In this document: positions 10,681 to 22,960 of the stretch, piece by piece | Position numbering within the stretch: position 1 is the stretch's first letter | How the letters are laid out: every line of letters begins with the position of its first letter | NCBI GenBank assembly: GCA_050084985.1 | Contig: JBITNC010000001.1 | Span: forward strand, 146,382,001 to 146,446,000 | From: Nageia nagi | Taxonomy: Eukaryota; Pinophyta | DNA length: 64,000 nt | Reading direction: 5' to 3' | Notes under the pieces: generated by a model | Databases searched by the model: none | Told to the model about the DNA's origin: nothing | What the model saw: the letters and a program-made list of their open reading frames with translations, nothing else | Position numbers and translations under genes: made by a program

Positions 10681-13600
10681 AACAATAGAGACAAAATTGA
10701 TGTAATAAATTTTAAGCTTCACTTCTCATCAATGTCTACCATATTAATATTAGAATTGATATTGTGAGGTGTTATGTGATAGAGCTCCAATAGGTTCATC
10801 AAATGTTTACAATAGCTTAGGCTTATTGAAAGCTTTTGTAACTCAATAACATATGAATGTAGGGCCACTTAGTACTTTGTAGTATGGATTCTTTGAAAGA
10901 TGGTTTGAATGAAATAAGAGCATGATATTATTTATGTTACTTACTAAATCAAAATATCTCATGAATGTGGTCATCATTATAGATATGTATCAGTGTGTAG
11001 GTGAGGCTAGGAGTTTGAGATGCAACAACATGAAAATAGAATGGAAAACATAGGTGGCATCTGTCATTCAGGTGGCTCATCCCTTGTTGCATGGAAATAA
11101 AATGTTTATGATATATTGAGGTGTGAGTTGGAGTCTTTTTGAAATATTCATGAAACATGTTTAAATATTTAAAATAGTATTTCTTTTTTATTTTAAGTAT
11201 TAGCTTAATTATACATTTAATGCATCTTCTCAAGATTTTTTCTTATAAAGTTTTATATTGTTAGAAATAATTACATTAAAAATTTATTGTATTCATGATA
11301 CTTAATGTCATGTATTGTGTTGTGAAAATTTTTAGACAATATTTTAAAATTATTAGTTTTATTTATTAATGCAAATTTACCTGTTAATCAAAAAATTAAA
11401 AAAAGTTAAGCTATAGTTGACACCTCATTTGGTAGTTTCTTAGTATTAAATTATTTTATTAGTCCATAGAGTTTTTCATTTATTCCAATTAACTATGACT
11501 CAATATTATATTATCAAGTTATGAATTCAATCCTTTTGTAGTAGTTCTTAACTATATTTCATTAGATTTTTAAACTATCTTTATAATAGTACCATAAATC
11601 TTACTTTAAAGAGATCTTTGGTCTAGTTAATATCAATGTTCTTTTTCTCTAAAGTTGATAAGACCTTGAAATTATTTTAAAATGTGATTTTCTTACAAAT
11701 ATAAGAAATATAATTTTATACCTTATTTTAATGTTTTAGATTTATTTCCTCACGATCAAAGTACTTTTGGTTCCCTCTCCAAATGCTTAGTTGACCCATA
11801 TGGGAGTTATTCCTAATTTAGACTTGATAAACTGTAAATTGAGGTTCTTGGCTTCTTTAACTCTTTAAAGTTTGTATCAATATATTACCTATTATTTTAC
11901 TTATTTCTAAGTCAAAATAAATTTATACATTTACTTAGAGGCTTTAGGCCTTATCTCTTCTATCATAATACCTCCTTAAAGACTCTATTTTATATCTAGA
12001 ATGCTATTGAAGAATTCATCATTCTAAATCACTAATTTCTATTGGTATTCCTCTATTTTCTAGTTAATATACATTATTTTTGTGTTCCTCTATGGCTTAA
12101 ATATTCTATCCCAAGGATTGTATGTTACTAATTCCTCTAATAAAACTGGATGACTCTTCATCCATAATCTATTTAGGGAATCCTTTCCTAACTAGAATAT
12201 TGATTCTTATGAATATAGATTTTTCATTGGCTTCATTACAAGTTATTTTTTTTAGGGATCAAAATATATATGTAAAAATCTTCCTCTATCCTCCCTAATT
12301 TATCCATGTGACTACTCTACTTATCCTTAATTTTCTTACCAAAATTTAGTTTTACTTATGCTTGTAATGGTTTTTCCTATTTAGTATTTTCTTCTAGCTT
12401 CCTCATTTAGTTTAAGTGGTTCTTGTCTCCTTATTGATATTTTTACTTGTTATTCTATATCAATTATTAGAATATTGTAAGCTACTACTTATTAGATATA
12501 ATTATATTTGAAAATTTCTTTATTTCTTTTTCAAATGGTTCATTTGAACATCAAATTTGAAAGGTTCTATATTACTTTAGTTTCCTTTTGTTAAGATTAT
12601 TATTATAAAATAAAGTATATTAATATTGTTTTTGAAGAGTTCATTATGTGTTGAAGTAGTTAATACATTAAGGACCTATATATCTAAACAAAGAAGATTG
12701 ATGTATGAAGTATACTCTCTTTCACTTAGACAAATAAATTATATTTGTATTAGATTATATAAAATACAATTTTCTAATTATGGAGTACTAATCATGTAAA
12801 TAGTTAGATTTTTTGTATGCAAGGGTAGTTATAGATTTTAATTTGAAGAAAATTGTCAACTTGTATTTGGATTTTGTAGTACTAACCATTACTATCTATG
12901 TATTACCATTATTTCATGTTTGGTCAAATCAACTTATCTTTATCTTTTATTTTTGCCATTAAAATATATTTTAATATTTCATGCAATTTATGTAATATAA
13001 TTTTCCATTTGTTGTCTTAAATATATATTATTAATTTTTAAATTCCTTATTGATTTACTATGATATATTAAAACATAGTGTCTCATGATTTTGGTAGGAG
13101 GATTTGTTGTAATCTATGATATTACTATTATTTGCATAGGGGGTCTACTTCTTTCAAACTATCTTAACAAAACATAATATTGCTTTCATCCTTTATAAAT
13201 TTTATTCCTTATATAAATATGATTCTTGATTATTGAATAACCTTGAATGGGTGGGTTTTTAAGAATACTTAGTGTATCACTTGATCACATATAATTTGTA
13301 TAAATTGATCAAATCATCATCTCCCTTTTTCTTTCATAATTTTCCATACCTTTTCTTCTACTAGAATACTATTTTAACATAATATTCTCCTTGTTGCATA
13401 ATCCTTATTTATTATTTAAGAGATATAATTTTTCCAATTAAATAAAATATAGTCTATTTTTATCTTCTATATTTTATCATAGATAGATCTTCGGAACAGT
13501 TTTGATAATATTAGTAATTTTGTTAGAAATCTTGAATATCGATAGAAAATAAAATCATAAATAATTAAGGGTAATACTAAAAAATTGTAACTTACTTACC

Positions 13601-15391
13601 ATACTCAAGATTACACCCTTTTAAAATACCAATTTTCTATTAATCCTATTTATTAGTTTGCTTAATGATTTTAATTTCATTAGACCTTGAAACAAGGCAA
13701 TTATAAGAAAACATGATTGTAGCTTCTCAATTATATAAGATATTTATTTTTTAATTTCTATTTTTCTAAATTTTTGAAGTAATGAAAAAAAATCTCTCTT
13801 TTTCTCTATATCGATTAGTTTTGTATAGGTTTCCTCATATTTTCTTAGTATATATCAATTAGTATTAGCTTTTGTAATATGTGACTACTCAAAAATGATG
13901 ATCTCTTCTAGATACTAGAAGGGATTGAACTCAATCATTCTATTTGTTAGTATGAGCCCACGAATTCCTTTTTATTCTTTTTTTCTCATAATAGTTTTTC
14001 TAAGCACTTTGAAGGTAGTGATAAAAAGAAGTGATGGAATAGAGTGACTTTCTATTATTAATTTAATAATTTGAAAATAACATATTAATATTTAACTTAT
14101 TATACTATATGATTTTTCATTTGATGGACATTTATTTATAGGATTCCTAACAAAATAATTTCAATATCTTATTTCTAAAGTACTAAGACACTATGTTATA
14201 CAACTTGCTAATATTTAGTTTTATGATGATTATAACTTTCTTATTCTTTATAGTATTATATATTATATCATGAATTATTATAATACCATGTAAAATTTAT
14301 ATTTCTATGAAGACATATTCCTAGTAATAATAGACTACTTTTAATAAGAATTCAAAGTCTTATTCCAATAAATTTAGAATTTTACAAGTAATATTGCAAA
14401 CTTTAACTTATGTAAGTTATTTTTTTACTTAATTCACTCTTGTACTCATTTTTATAAGAGTGACTAAAATATTATTCATCCATTATGTAATATATGCAAT
14501 ATCACTTGTACCTCTTATGTAGCCTCTACTAATTCATTGTTCACAATGTAAGTATTATTGGAAGAATCTAGCCTCCACTCATTTTCCTTTATTTTTTAAT
14601 TATTTTTTGTGGTCTTATTGTATGGTATGAAAAATATTATATTTCCCCCCTTATTTAACTTAATGAATATTTGACCTCTTTTGTAAATTTCCTTCTATTA
14701 TAGTATAGTTTAATACCACATTAGGATTATTATTCAACATGGATAGACTCATCTGGAAATATTTTCTTTATAATAAAATATTTCTAAAACTTTAAGATTC
14801 CATCTATTGGTCTTAATTTATAGTATCCTTGGTTTCTATGAGAGAATGAACATTCTTATTCCTATTACTGGAACCTATCATTCCATAATTTTATATTAAA
14901 TTATATCATTGATTTCCATCCACTTTAGTTTAAATATAATGAAATACCTCTTTCTCTATTAATTTTTCATAGTGATGAGAGGAGATGATTATGATTGTAT
15001 CCTATAGGGAGGGCTTGAACATTGATATGCCATATTCTTGAATGCCATTTTAGATTCATAGGAATTTCTTCTATTCCACCTTGGATACTAAAATATTTTA
15101 GTATTTTATTTGAGTATGTATGTTATGCTCCTTCAAGTTATATATTGATAAGATTATTAATATCCAATATACTTTCTATGATTTTATTATTTATTTAATA
15201 AAATACCATATCTTTATTCTTATTAAATATTTCTTATGAGATTAAATATTTATGGTATAAAAAAGACATTCCAAAAATATATATTAATAATAATATACTT
15301 TTTAGACTTTATAAAGTAAGTTTCTAATTATCTTATATTTTCTTAAGCTTTGATGATTGAAACTTATGTAACTCTTGCTTCAATTTCTTTT
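10681..15391. other. AT-rich intergenic DNA, nothing assignable
   Basis: About 4.7 kb with only short chance ORFs (the largest about 94 codons on the minus strand at 10949-11233, with no recognisable domain). Composition and scarcity of CpG match the surrounding decayed transposons, so it is probably very old element sequence, but I could not place any domain. Confidence 0.6.
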
Positions 15392-15595
15392 TGAGAAAAG
15401 TTAAAATTGACCTATTCCATTAATGAAAAGGGTTTAAATATATTAGAGAACTAGGAGTTACATTCCCACAAAAATAACAAAAATACCAATAAATCCTAAT
15501 ATCAAAATATGTAACATGAGTATAAAGACACATGTATTTATTAAAGATATAGATACCTAAGGTATCTGCTACTATCTAATGTATTATTTCTAATA
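15392..15595 (-). repeat. 3' LTR of Copia-2
   Basis: Aligns with 21170-21375. On the inner side the minus strand reads ATGGGAGGATA, a plausible polypurine tract at about 15594-15604. Confidence 0.8.
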
Positions 15596-15870
15596 TCCTC
15601 CCATAATACATTAGGTATTTAAAGGACATGAGAGGAAGCTCTAAAAGTATTCAAACATTGAACAACTATCAAGTGATTTGGTGAAGACATCTGTAATTTG
15701 ATCTTTTGTGAAAATGTAGAAGAGGTGAATATTTTGTAGTGAAACATGATAGTGAATGAAGTACACATGTTTTTCAATGTATTTTGTGCTCACAAAAAAG
15801 AAGGATTTCTAAGTAGTTTCAATACACCTTAATTATCATAATGCAAAATTATGCCTTGTGTTTGTAGAAT

Positions 15871-16260
15871 TTAAATTTTTGTCAAAATATGATATAACCA
15901 TATTACCTCACAAATAGTGTCTTCTATAGCATGGTATTTCAACTTTGTGATAGACTTGGATGTGATGCTTTGATTCTTTATACCCCATGAAATTGGTATA
16001 GATCTAAGGGAGGAAACATATCCTATCATTGATCTTCTATCATCTAAGGATCCTCCATAATCTATATTGGTGTATCTAGATAAGATGAACTTATCATTCT
16101 TCATGTACTCAAGGTGATAATCATCAATGTCAGGGATGTACCTCAAAATATGGTTAATCATGGTCCAATGGGCCTTCTTTGGTTCATGTATAAATATTGA
16201 AACATAGCTAACCATATAGAAAATATTTGGCCTCATGTATGCTAGGTAAATTAACCTTTC
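15871..16260 (-). pseudogene. Copia-2 RNase H
   Basis: A 131-codon open frame covering the end of RT and most of RNase H: RLIYLAYMRPNIFYMVSYVS at the start (copia 'RLIYLT.TRPDI' landmark), then YTNIDYGGSLDDRRSMIGY, in which the first acidic residue of the usual DADWAGS is Asn. KSITKLKYHAIEDTICEVIW follows, near the ALSTTEAEY position. It continues in other frames downstream. RNase H removes template RNA during cDNA synthesis. Confidence 0.88.
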
Positions 16261-16499
16261 AATCAAATGATAGTAGAGTTGTATTTACAGATGGAGAACA
16301 ATCATGATGTGAAAAATGTAAACTAGGTTCAAGTGGAATGGACATAAAGTCACATTCTATCATCATGAATTTTCTAATAGAAACATGGTGTACTTCATTT
16401 ATGGGATAAATATTCAGTTTGACATCTACGAGACCTCCAATCCAAGGTAATAGTGAAGTAAGCCAAGGCCAATCATTTTGAATGATCATTTGAGAACAT

Positions 16500-17090
16500 A
16501 TTTACAACATAGGATTTACTCTTTAGTTCTTCTTGTGATAACCAAATCATCAACATAAACTACAACTATTATAATATTCCCCCATGTTGTCGAAGATAGA
16601 GGTTCAAATCATATAGACTTTTCTTGAAGTCATGTTCTAGTACATGGGAAAACATTTTCATTTTCTAGGCTTAAGGAGCCTATTTCAAACAATATAGATA
16701 CTTGATTAATCTACATATTTTTATTTTTCATAGGTAAATCAAAAATCCTTTAGGTTACTCCATGTAGAATTCTTCCTCTAAGTCCTCATTTAGGAAGGCA
16801 CTCTTCACATCCATTTAGTGCACTTTCTAGCCAATTATACTATCATTGCAAAGGTAATTCTAATGGTCTTCATTTTGGCTATGGGAGTAAAAGTCTCCTC
16901 ATAGTAAATACCTTTATGTTGATCAAACCCTTTAGAAATGAGTTGGTCCTTGGGCTTATTGACTATACCATCAACTTTATACTTAGTTTTTAACACCCAT
17001 TTGTGTCTAATAGCCTTCTTCCTTGTTTGAAGATCTACAAACTTCCATGTGACATTTTTCATCAATACATCATATTCAACATGCATGGTA
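16500..17090 (-). pseudogene. Copia-2 reverse transcriptase
   Basis: The N-terminal part is open at 16835-17086 (TRKKAIRHKWVLKTKYKVDG, then KGFDQHKGIYYEETFTPIAK, standard copia RT blocks). A stop near 16834 and a frame change follow. The catalytic motif YVDDLVI is still intact on the minus strand at about 16537-16565. The piece between has internal stops. Confidence 0.87.
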
Positions 17091-17194
17091 GACTTCTAAT
17101 ATGGTAGTGTAATAACTTCACAAAGCATTTCAAGTTCAAGTGTATTTATAATTGTACTCATTAGTACCATATTAACTTCTTCATGAGCCATACT

Positions 17195-17506
17195 TCATTT
17201 CCTTAATTTGGAAGTCAAAATATATGGTGAACTCAAGTTTGAATTTGGTAATATATTATAGTACCACTTAGGTCTTTGAGGTGGGAAATTTATAACTAGA
17301 GCTTCTATATCATCATATTCATCATCATAATTGACTATGGGGCCACATTCAAGTATAGGTACCTCTACAGGTGGAGTAGTTGAAGATTCATTAGTCTCAT
17401 CTCTGCTAATATAATTTGTTTGAGTAGTAGGATCCATGACTCTATAGGCTTTGGATTGACTATCATACTTAAGATAAATGAACATTTTTGTTTTATTTTT
17501 TATCAA
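17195..17506 (-). pseudogene. Copia-2 integrase C-terminal / linker region
   Basis: A 103-codon open frame beginning MFIYLKYDSQSKAYRVMDP, a clear match to the copia 'FVGYSDESKAYRLYDP' integrase C-terminal block, followed by an acidic low-complexity linker that leads towards RT. Overlapping plus-strand 17488-17754 is a shadow. Confidence 0.8.
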
Positions 17507-17829
17507 TATTCATCCTTTTCTCATTAGGAATATGCATGTATGTAGTAAAACCAAATACACAAAGATGTGAGATATATGGTCACTTTCTTGACTATGTTTT
17601 TTCAAGTGTCATACTATCAAGAGCTTTTCTGGATGGCCTATTCAATAGACACATGATAGTATTAATTACTTTAAACCAAAATGTCCCATCCATTTTTGCA
17701 TATTTCAACATGCTTCTTTTCATTTATATAATAGTTCAATTTCATATTTCATAAACTCCATTTTGTTGTTATCTATAGGATGTTGTTGACTCTCACCAAA
17801 TTTCATGACGCTTTAGGAGTGGAGAAAAC

Positions 17830-18424
17830 TCATTGGATAAGTATTATCCTACTTGATATGAGTGAAGAACATGGATGTGATGAGAAGTTTTCTTCTTCAC
17901 AAGTATGTTGAATTCCTTGAAGTAGAAAAATGTCTAATCCTTTATATTTAGAAAATACACTAACATTTTTTAGAATAGTCATCAAAAAATAATAGGAAGT
18001 ATTTGGGGATAGATATTCTAGCGAGTATAGGACCACACATATCAATATGCATCATATAAATATGTTCTTTAGCATGATGTGTTCTATCATTGAATGGGAT
18101 TCTATGTTTTTTTCCTATTATGCAAGTAGAATGAACATTAGTAGGAGAAGTAAGATATGGAAGACCATGTACCATATCCTTCTTTTGCAAAGTGATTAGG
18201 TAGTTTGGATTCATACATTCTAACCTATAGTGCCCAAGAGTTGTAACATTTGTAACATGAACATTGAGTGCTTGAATTTTCAAATCTACAACATCAAGTA
18301 GAAACATTCTCCCAACTCCTTTTTCTTTTTCTACAATTCTACATCCTTTAGATTTATCATAAATGAAATAAACCTTTTCTCCACTTATAGTATCAAACTC
18401 CACCTTCATATTTTTTTCTAGCAT
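17830..18424 (-). pseudogene. Copia-2 GAG-pre-integrase and integrase core
   Basis: The open frame 17960-18424 holds the zinc-binding prelude (LGHYRLECMNPNYLITLQKK, His retained, Cys context altered) followed by the core start HIDMCGPI with its catalytic Asp and FDDYSKK. Farther into the core (about 17510-17960) only fragments are readable. Integrase joins cDNA to the host chromosome in an active element. Confidence 0.82.
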
Positions 18425-18669
18425 CTAACTAACTGATAGGAGATTCTATGTAAGCTTTAGTATATATAAGACCTCTTTGAACTAATAGTTTTTCTTTCCA
18501 AGTTGGACATGAAAATCATCCTTGCCTTCAATTTCATATAGTGTCATTGCCCACTTGAACTTGACTAGGATTTGTATTATCATCTTAAAAAGAAAATCAA
18601 TCCTTTCAACTAGTCATATGTTTGGAAGCACCAAAATCAACATACGAAGTGGAAGAGACTAAAGGGTTC

Positions 18670-19590
18670 TCTTGATGAACAAAAGCAATTTCATTAACAT
18701 ATTTAGTCACCTAATCAAAAACATTTACAACATTACCTTCTTTTTATCTTTGTTGAGGTTATCTTTATTTAAACTCCACCTAATTTTGAGGGTTTTTTCC
18801 CTTTTTATTTTTTATTCTTATTGCTCAAAGAGCATTGAGGAAAAGAATTGTACCAACAATCCTGCAAATCATATTCTTTCTTTCCATAAATTATGGAACT
18901 TTTCTATTACTTTTCATTTGACTAGGAGGGATTTTTGTCTTTACCTTTCTATTGGAATGGTTTCTTGCCTTGTTGATTTGACATCATTGCTTTCTCCTTG
19001 TCATTCAAATTTGCATGGGAAGTTTCCTCTTGCTACAACATATTCACCAACTTTTTAAAGGTCAATTTCTAATCCAAGATATTCAAGATCATCATAAAGG
19101 TACAAAAAATCTTTGGGAGTGCTCTCAAAATAATATGTATCAAGCATATATCTTCCTTCTTTTCTCCTATTGCTTAAAGGGAGGCTCATAGTTCCAAAAT
19201 ATGGTGAAATAAATACAACATGATCTCTCCATTATTCAACTAAATATTGTGTAACTGGCCTTACCTAATTTTGATTCTTAGACTTGTAGACTTGTTACGA
19301 CTTCATCCATGCATCATTTACTTTGTGTAATCATAGATATGGGGTTGGACATTATTTGAGATGCTAAGTAGGATGATATCTAACACTTTATTGTTACAAT
19401 GATTAAATTTTTTCATCTTTACCAACAATTTATGGGCATATTTTGATGTCGCTAACAATTCCCCATAAATCTTCAAAGAGAAGGATTGCTTGAATCTTCA
19501 TCTTCCAAGTGGCATAATTTTCCCCTTTCAAAACTTGAGAGTCAGGGAAAAATATTTTGGGCACAATTTGGGTCATGTTTATTTTCTAAT
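18670..19590 (-). pseudogene. Copia-2 gag
   Basis: On the minus strand, translation starts at about 19575-19590 with MTQIVPKIFFPDSQ and continues to GENYATWKMKIQAILL, the signature opening of copia gag (W-x-K/M-x-M). Stops and frame changes fragment the rest. The plus-strand 128-codon ORF at 18672-19058 is antisense and not counted as a gene. Confidence 0.78.
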
Positions 19591-21155
19591 TTTGCTTCTT
19601 CAATCACCAATTAGTAAAAAATTGAAATCATTATGAAGTTTACAAAAACTTCTAATATTAATATGCCTCTAAGGATTTCTTCAAATAATATATATCTTAC
19701 ATGGTATGAGTTTGGCTTAAAACATGTAATAAATACATTCAATTTTTAATAATACACTTAAAAATATTTAAAGCAAAAGTTAAAATTAATTTTTAAGTTA
19801 CATTAGAGGGATTTGAATACTTGATCTCTTCTCCTAAAATTCGGTACTTGGCCATTACACCAATAACTCTTTGTTGAAGAATTAATGACTTGGTGTAGTT
19901 TTGAGTCCAATTTTTTCTTTCACATCCTTTTTTTAAAATTAATGTCCTTCATTAAATATTTTTACTCCTAAAAAAATATTTTTTTGGGAAATATTTCTTA
20001 ATGTTTGGGTAAATTAATTGTGTCCTCCTTTAATTTTAATATTAACTCTAAATATCTCCTCCAATAATATAACCTCCAAATTGGCTAGTAATTATATTAT
20101 CTCTTCAAATATTTTTATTATTTGCAAACCATAGTCTTCACCAAGAAAAATTAATATGTTTGCAAAAATTTAATATTACAAATCTGGATGCTAATTATAT
20201 AGGTTGAATTTATATATTATTTTGCAAATACTAAACTTTTTTTTATCTTCGAAGGTTGAGACTTAAGAATGCCAATTTAATTTTATAATTTCATTATTTG
20301 TGTTTAGGTGCTAGAGATTAATTAACCAAATGCAATTGATAGTAGGAGTATGTTTGAGGGATGATTCTTGCATAGAATATCTACAATGATAGATGTTGGA
20401 GTGAAATATGGATATGGCATGCACATGGGCTATATAGGCTAAGTCAGCATGAGCAAGCTACATTTTTAGCTGAGGGAAAGCAATATTTTGGCTATTGTAT
20501 GACTACAATTGGTACAAGGTAGCATTTGGTGTCTAGGAAAAGCTATACAAGTTATACAATAGTGTGGATGAATTATCAATAGCAAGAAGTGGAGAGACTC
20601 AATACATAATTTGTTTACTACAAATGTTGATACATACGGCTCTCTTTGCATGGGGATGGCAACAAATGGAAGTGGAATTTTCTATGCACATGGTAATATG
20701 AGATGAGGTTGGAGGGTAATTGTCACATGCATGGGCTATGGGCTATACAGGTATGAGGGGTCCATGATCAAACACACCAATACACACTACTCTTAACACA
20801 TCTTAGATCTAGTTTTCTTAGTAGAAAATAATAGTATTTGTACATAGGTTGGCTAGTATTCTATTGGAGCATGTAATACACATTTGCTTGCATAAATACA
20901 AATATAGACTATTCTCAATTCTCTTAAACTTTGGTATGATTTTCCATATTGTTTCAAGCAAAGCAAGCTGGTATATAAATTGACAACACCTCTAAACATT
21001 TTGCAAGGGTGTTTGATACTCTTTTGCAAATCTCTCTTAAAATTTCTATGGAATAACAAGAGTTATTGATTCCATTATTTTTCTATCTCTAATAATCTCA
21101 AAAGAAGATGGAGAAAAGAGAATTAACATAAAAAAATAAGGATCTTCACCATGGA
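19591..21155 (-). other. Copia-2 leader and inserted sequence
   Basis: About 1.56 kb between gag start and primer-binding site, longer than usual for so short an LTR. It includes the tRNA-like insert at 19796-19890, and probably further insertion. The short minus ORFs at 20466-20651 and 20853-21059 show no domain. Confidence 0.5.
19796..19890 (-). repeat. tRNA-derived SINE-like segment
   Basis: Minus strand reads TTGGTGTAATGGCCAAGTAC (A-box-like TGGTGTAATGG) and, about 30 bases on, GTATTCAAATCCC (B-box-like, consensus GGTTCGANTCC). Spacing and order fit a pol III internal promoter derived from a tRNA. It lies inside the Copia-2 leader, and a similar A-box start is found near 39674. No tRNA cloverleaf with a usable anticodon was built. 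Confidence 0.5.
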
Positions 21156-21168
21156 GCTTTGATATCAT
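21156..21168 (-). other. Primer-binding site of Copia-2
   Basis: Minus strand ATGATATCAAAGC, against the plant Met-type PBS TGGTATCAGAGC, directly inside the 5' LTR. Confidence 0.75.
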
Positions 21169-21169
21169 A

Positions 21170-21375
21170 TTTAAAAGAAGCCATAATTGACCTATTCCAT
21201 TACTAAGAAGGTTTCAAATATAGTAGAGAAGAGGGAGTTACATTCCCATAAAGATAATGTAATTACCCTTAAATCATAATATTAAAATATATAACATTAG
21301 TATAAAGAATAATGTATTTGTTAAATATATAGATACCTAAGTTATCTATTACTATCTAATGTATTATTTCTAATA
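21170..21375 (-). repeat. 5' LTR of Copia-2
   Basis: Pairs with 15392-15595; starts right after the primer-binding site. On the minus strand the element would begin TATTAGAAATAATACA, a decayed form of the common copia TGTTAG start. Confidence 0.8.
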
Positions 21376-22899
21376 ATTTCTACATAATTCATATTTCCAA
21401 ATTTGTGTCTTATTAGGCTCTCAAACTTTACAAAGTGCTATTTTATTTATTATATTTTTCAATACTTATGTTATATTCCTAAACAAAATAACTTGAGAGC
21501 ATTTTTTGTAGGTCATTTAGTATCATTATATTCAATAAAAATATTATTATTATCCCTAAAAGAGAATTTATTTATTATATTTTACTTCATTTTGTTAATT
21601 TTTATCCATTATTATTTATTGGATATTATTCTTTTGAGCGAATTTCTCTTATATTGATCCCTCCACTATGTTTAGAGATTTTTTTTAGCATTCTCTATTT
21701 GTAGTATAAATTCATTTTCTATTATTATTTTTTCTATCCTAAAAGATATATATTACTAACTCTTGTATTGGATCTTTCTCTTTTTATACTTAATTATCTT
21801 CATCTCAACTTATTGATTTAGTTATTCTTCTTTATTGACTAGTGGTTTATACATATGGGAACTTAAGCCTAATTCTACCAATAAGTATCCTTCAATATAT
21901 TTAATTTTATAGTTTTATATGTATCCTTTTAGGGGATTATTATAGTTATTTAATAACTTTTTAAATAGATATATATTTTCTTAGAAAAATAGAGGCTTGA
22001 ATATAGATACAAAAAATTAAGAATCAAAATAATAACCTAATATTATACACATGCTCCCATGTTTAAGGTTGATTGAGCAATTGTATCAAAAAGAAAATAA
22101 CAAACAAGAAAGCAAAATATTTTTGAAAGGTTTGGCAAAAAAAGCAAGTTCATAGCCAAGGTTGAACTCTTCAATAGTTGCCTTATCTATATTAATTAAT
22201 GGAAAATCATTTTATTCTTACTTCATTATCTTTATTAAATATTAGGGGAGTATTCAAGGCATTTGTGTTCCTCCAAATTATGAAACCATCAAATACCACT
22301 AGTTCTTTAATGATCTACTATCTTGATTTCTAGACCCAATATATGGGAAGCAAATGTGTTAGATAAGATTTTTGATACTTATGAAATGGATTTAAATAAA
22401 AAAATAAATTATTAAAAATATATATATATTTTTTCTCAATAGCCCTAGCTTGGGATAATATTATATTAATGAAATTTTCAAAAGTAGAATTGATGTGCTA
22501 CCCTAAACCTATCTTGCTATGTTCTTGTTTGACAGAAGAATGAAGAAGGAATTTTGGAAAGGTATGATAAGTTATCTCAAAACTAAATTAGAAGAATTGA
22601 AGGGGTACATATTGACCATGGTAGTCAAATTTCAAGTAAAAAAATAAGTTCTCCAAAGTATTCCTATCAATATGGGTAGCATATTCAAGATCCATGCTTT
22701 GAGTGCCAATCAAATAGATAGTATGTACAAAGATTTTATATCCATATGAGAGTTGAATTTCAAAAAATTGATTAAACCTATTTTTGTATAATTAATTTAC
22801 AAGAAGAATAATGAATGAGGCATCGAGATAATAAAAATTGAATATGTATCAACCAAACTATGAGGATGAAGATAGCTTAGAAATTAGGATATAAAGAGG

Positions 22900-22960
<61 letters not shown>

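Larger units (their letters stand above)
15392..21375 (-). mobile_element. Copia-2: full-length decayed Ty1/copia element with short LTRs
   Basis: About 6.0 kb on the minus strand. LTRs of ~205 bp at each end are clearly alike (left 15392-15595, right about 21170-21375), sharing GACCTATTCCATTA, GGAGTTACATTCCCA, AGATACCTAAG and CTATCTAATGTATTATTTCTAAT. The right LTR adjoins a primer-binding site. Internal order is gag (18670-19590), integrase (17830-18424), RT (16500-17090), RNase H (15871-16260), the copia order. Coding capacity is lost through stops and shifts. A tRNA-like SINE sits in the leader. Confidence 0.88.

Noticed and set aside
18672-19058. Plus-strand ORF of 128 codons
   Set aside because: Antisense to Copia-2 gag; no domain; Phe/Leu/Ser-rich composition typical of reversed coding.
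22901-22960. Possible CRISPR-like or regulatory array
   Set aside because: Simple TA microsatellite with no spacers.
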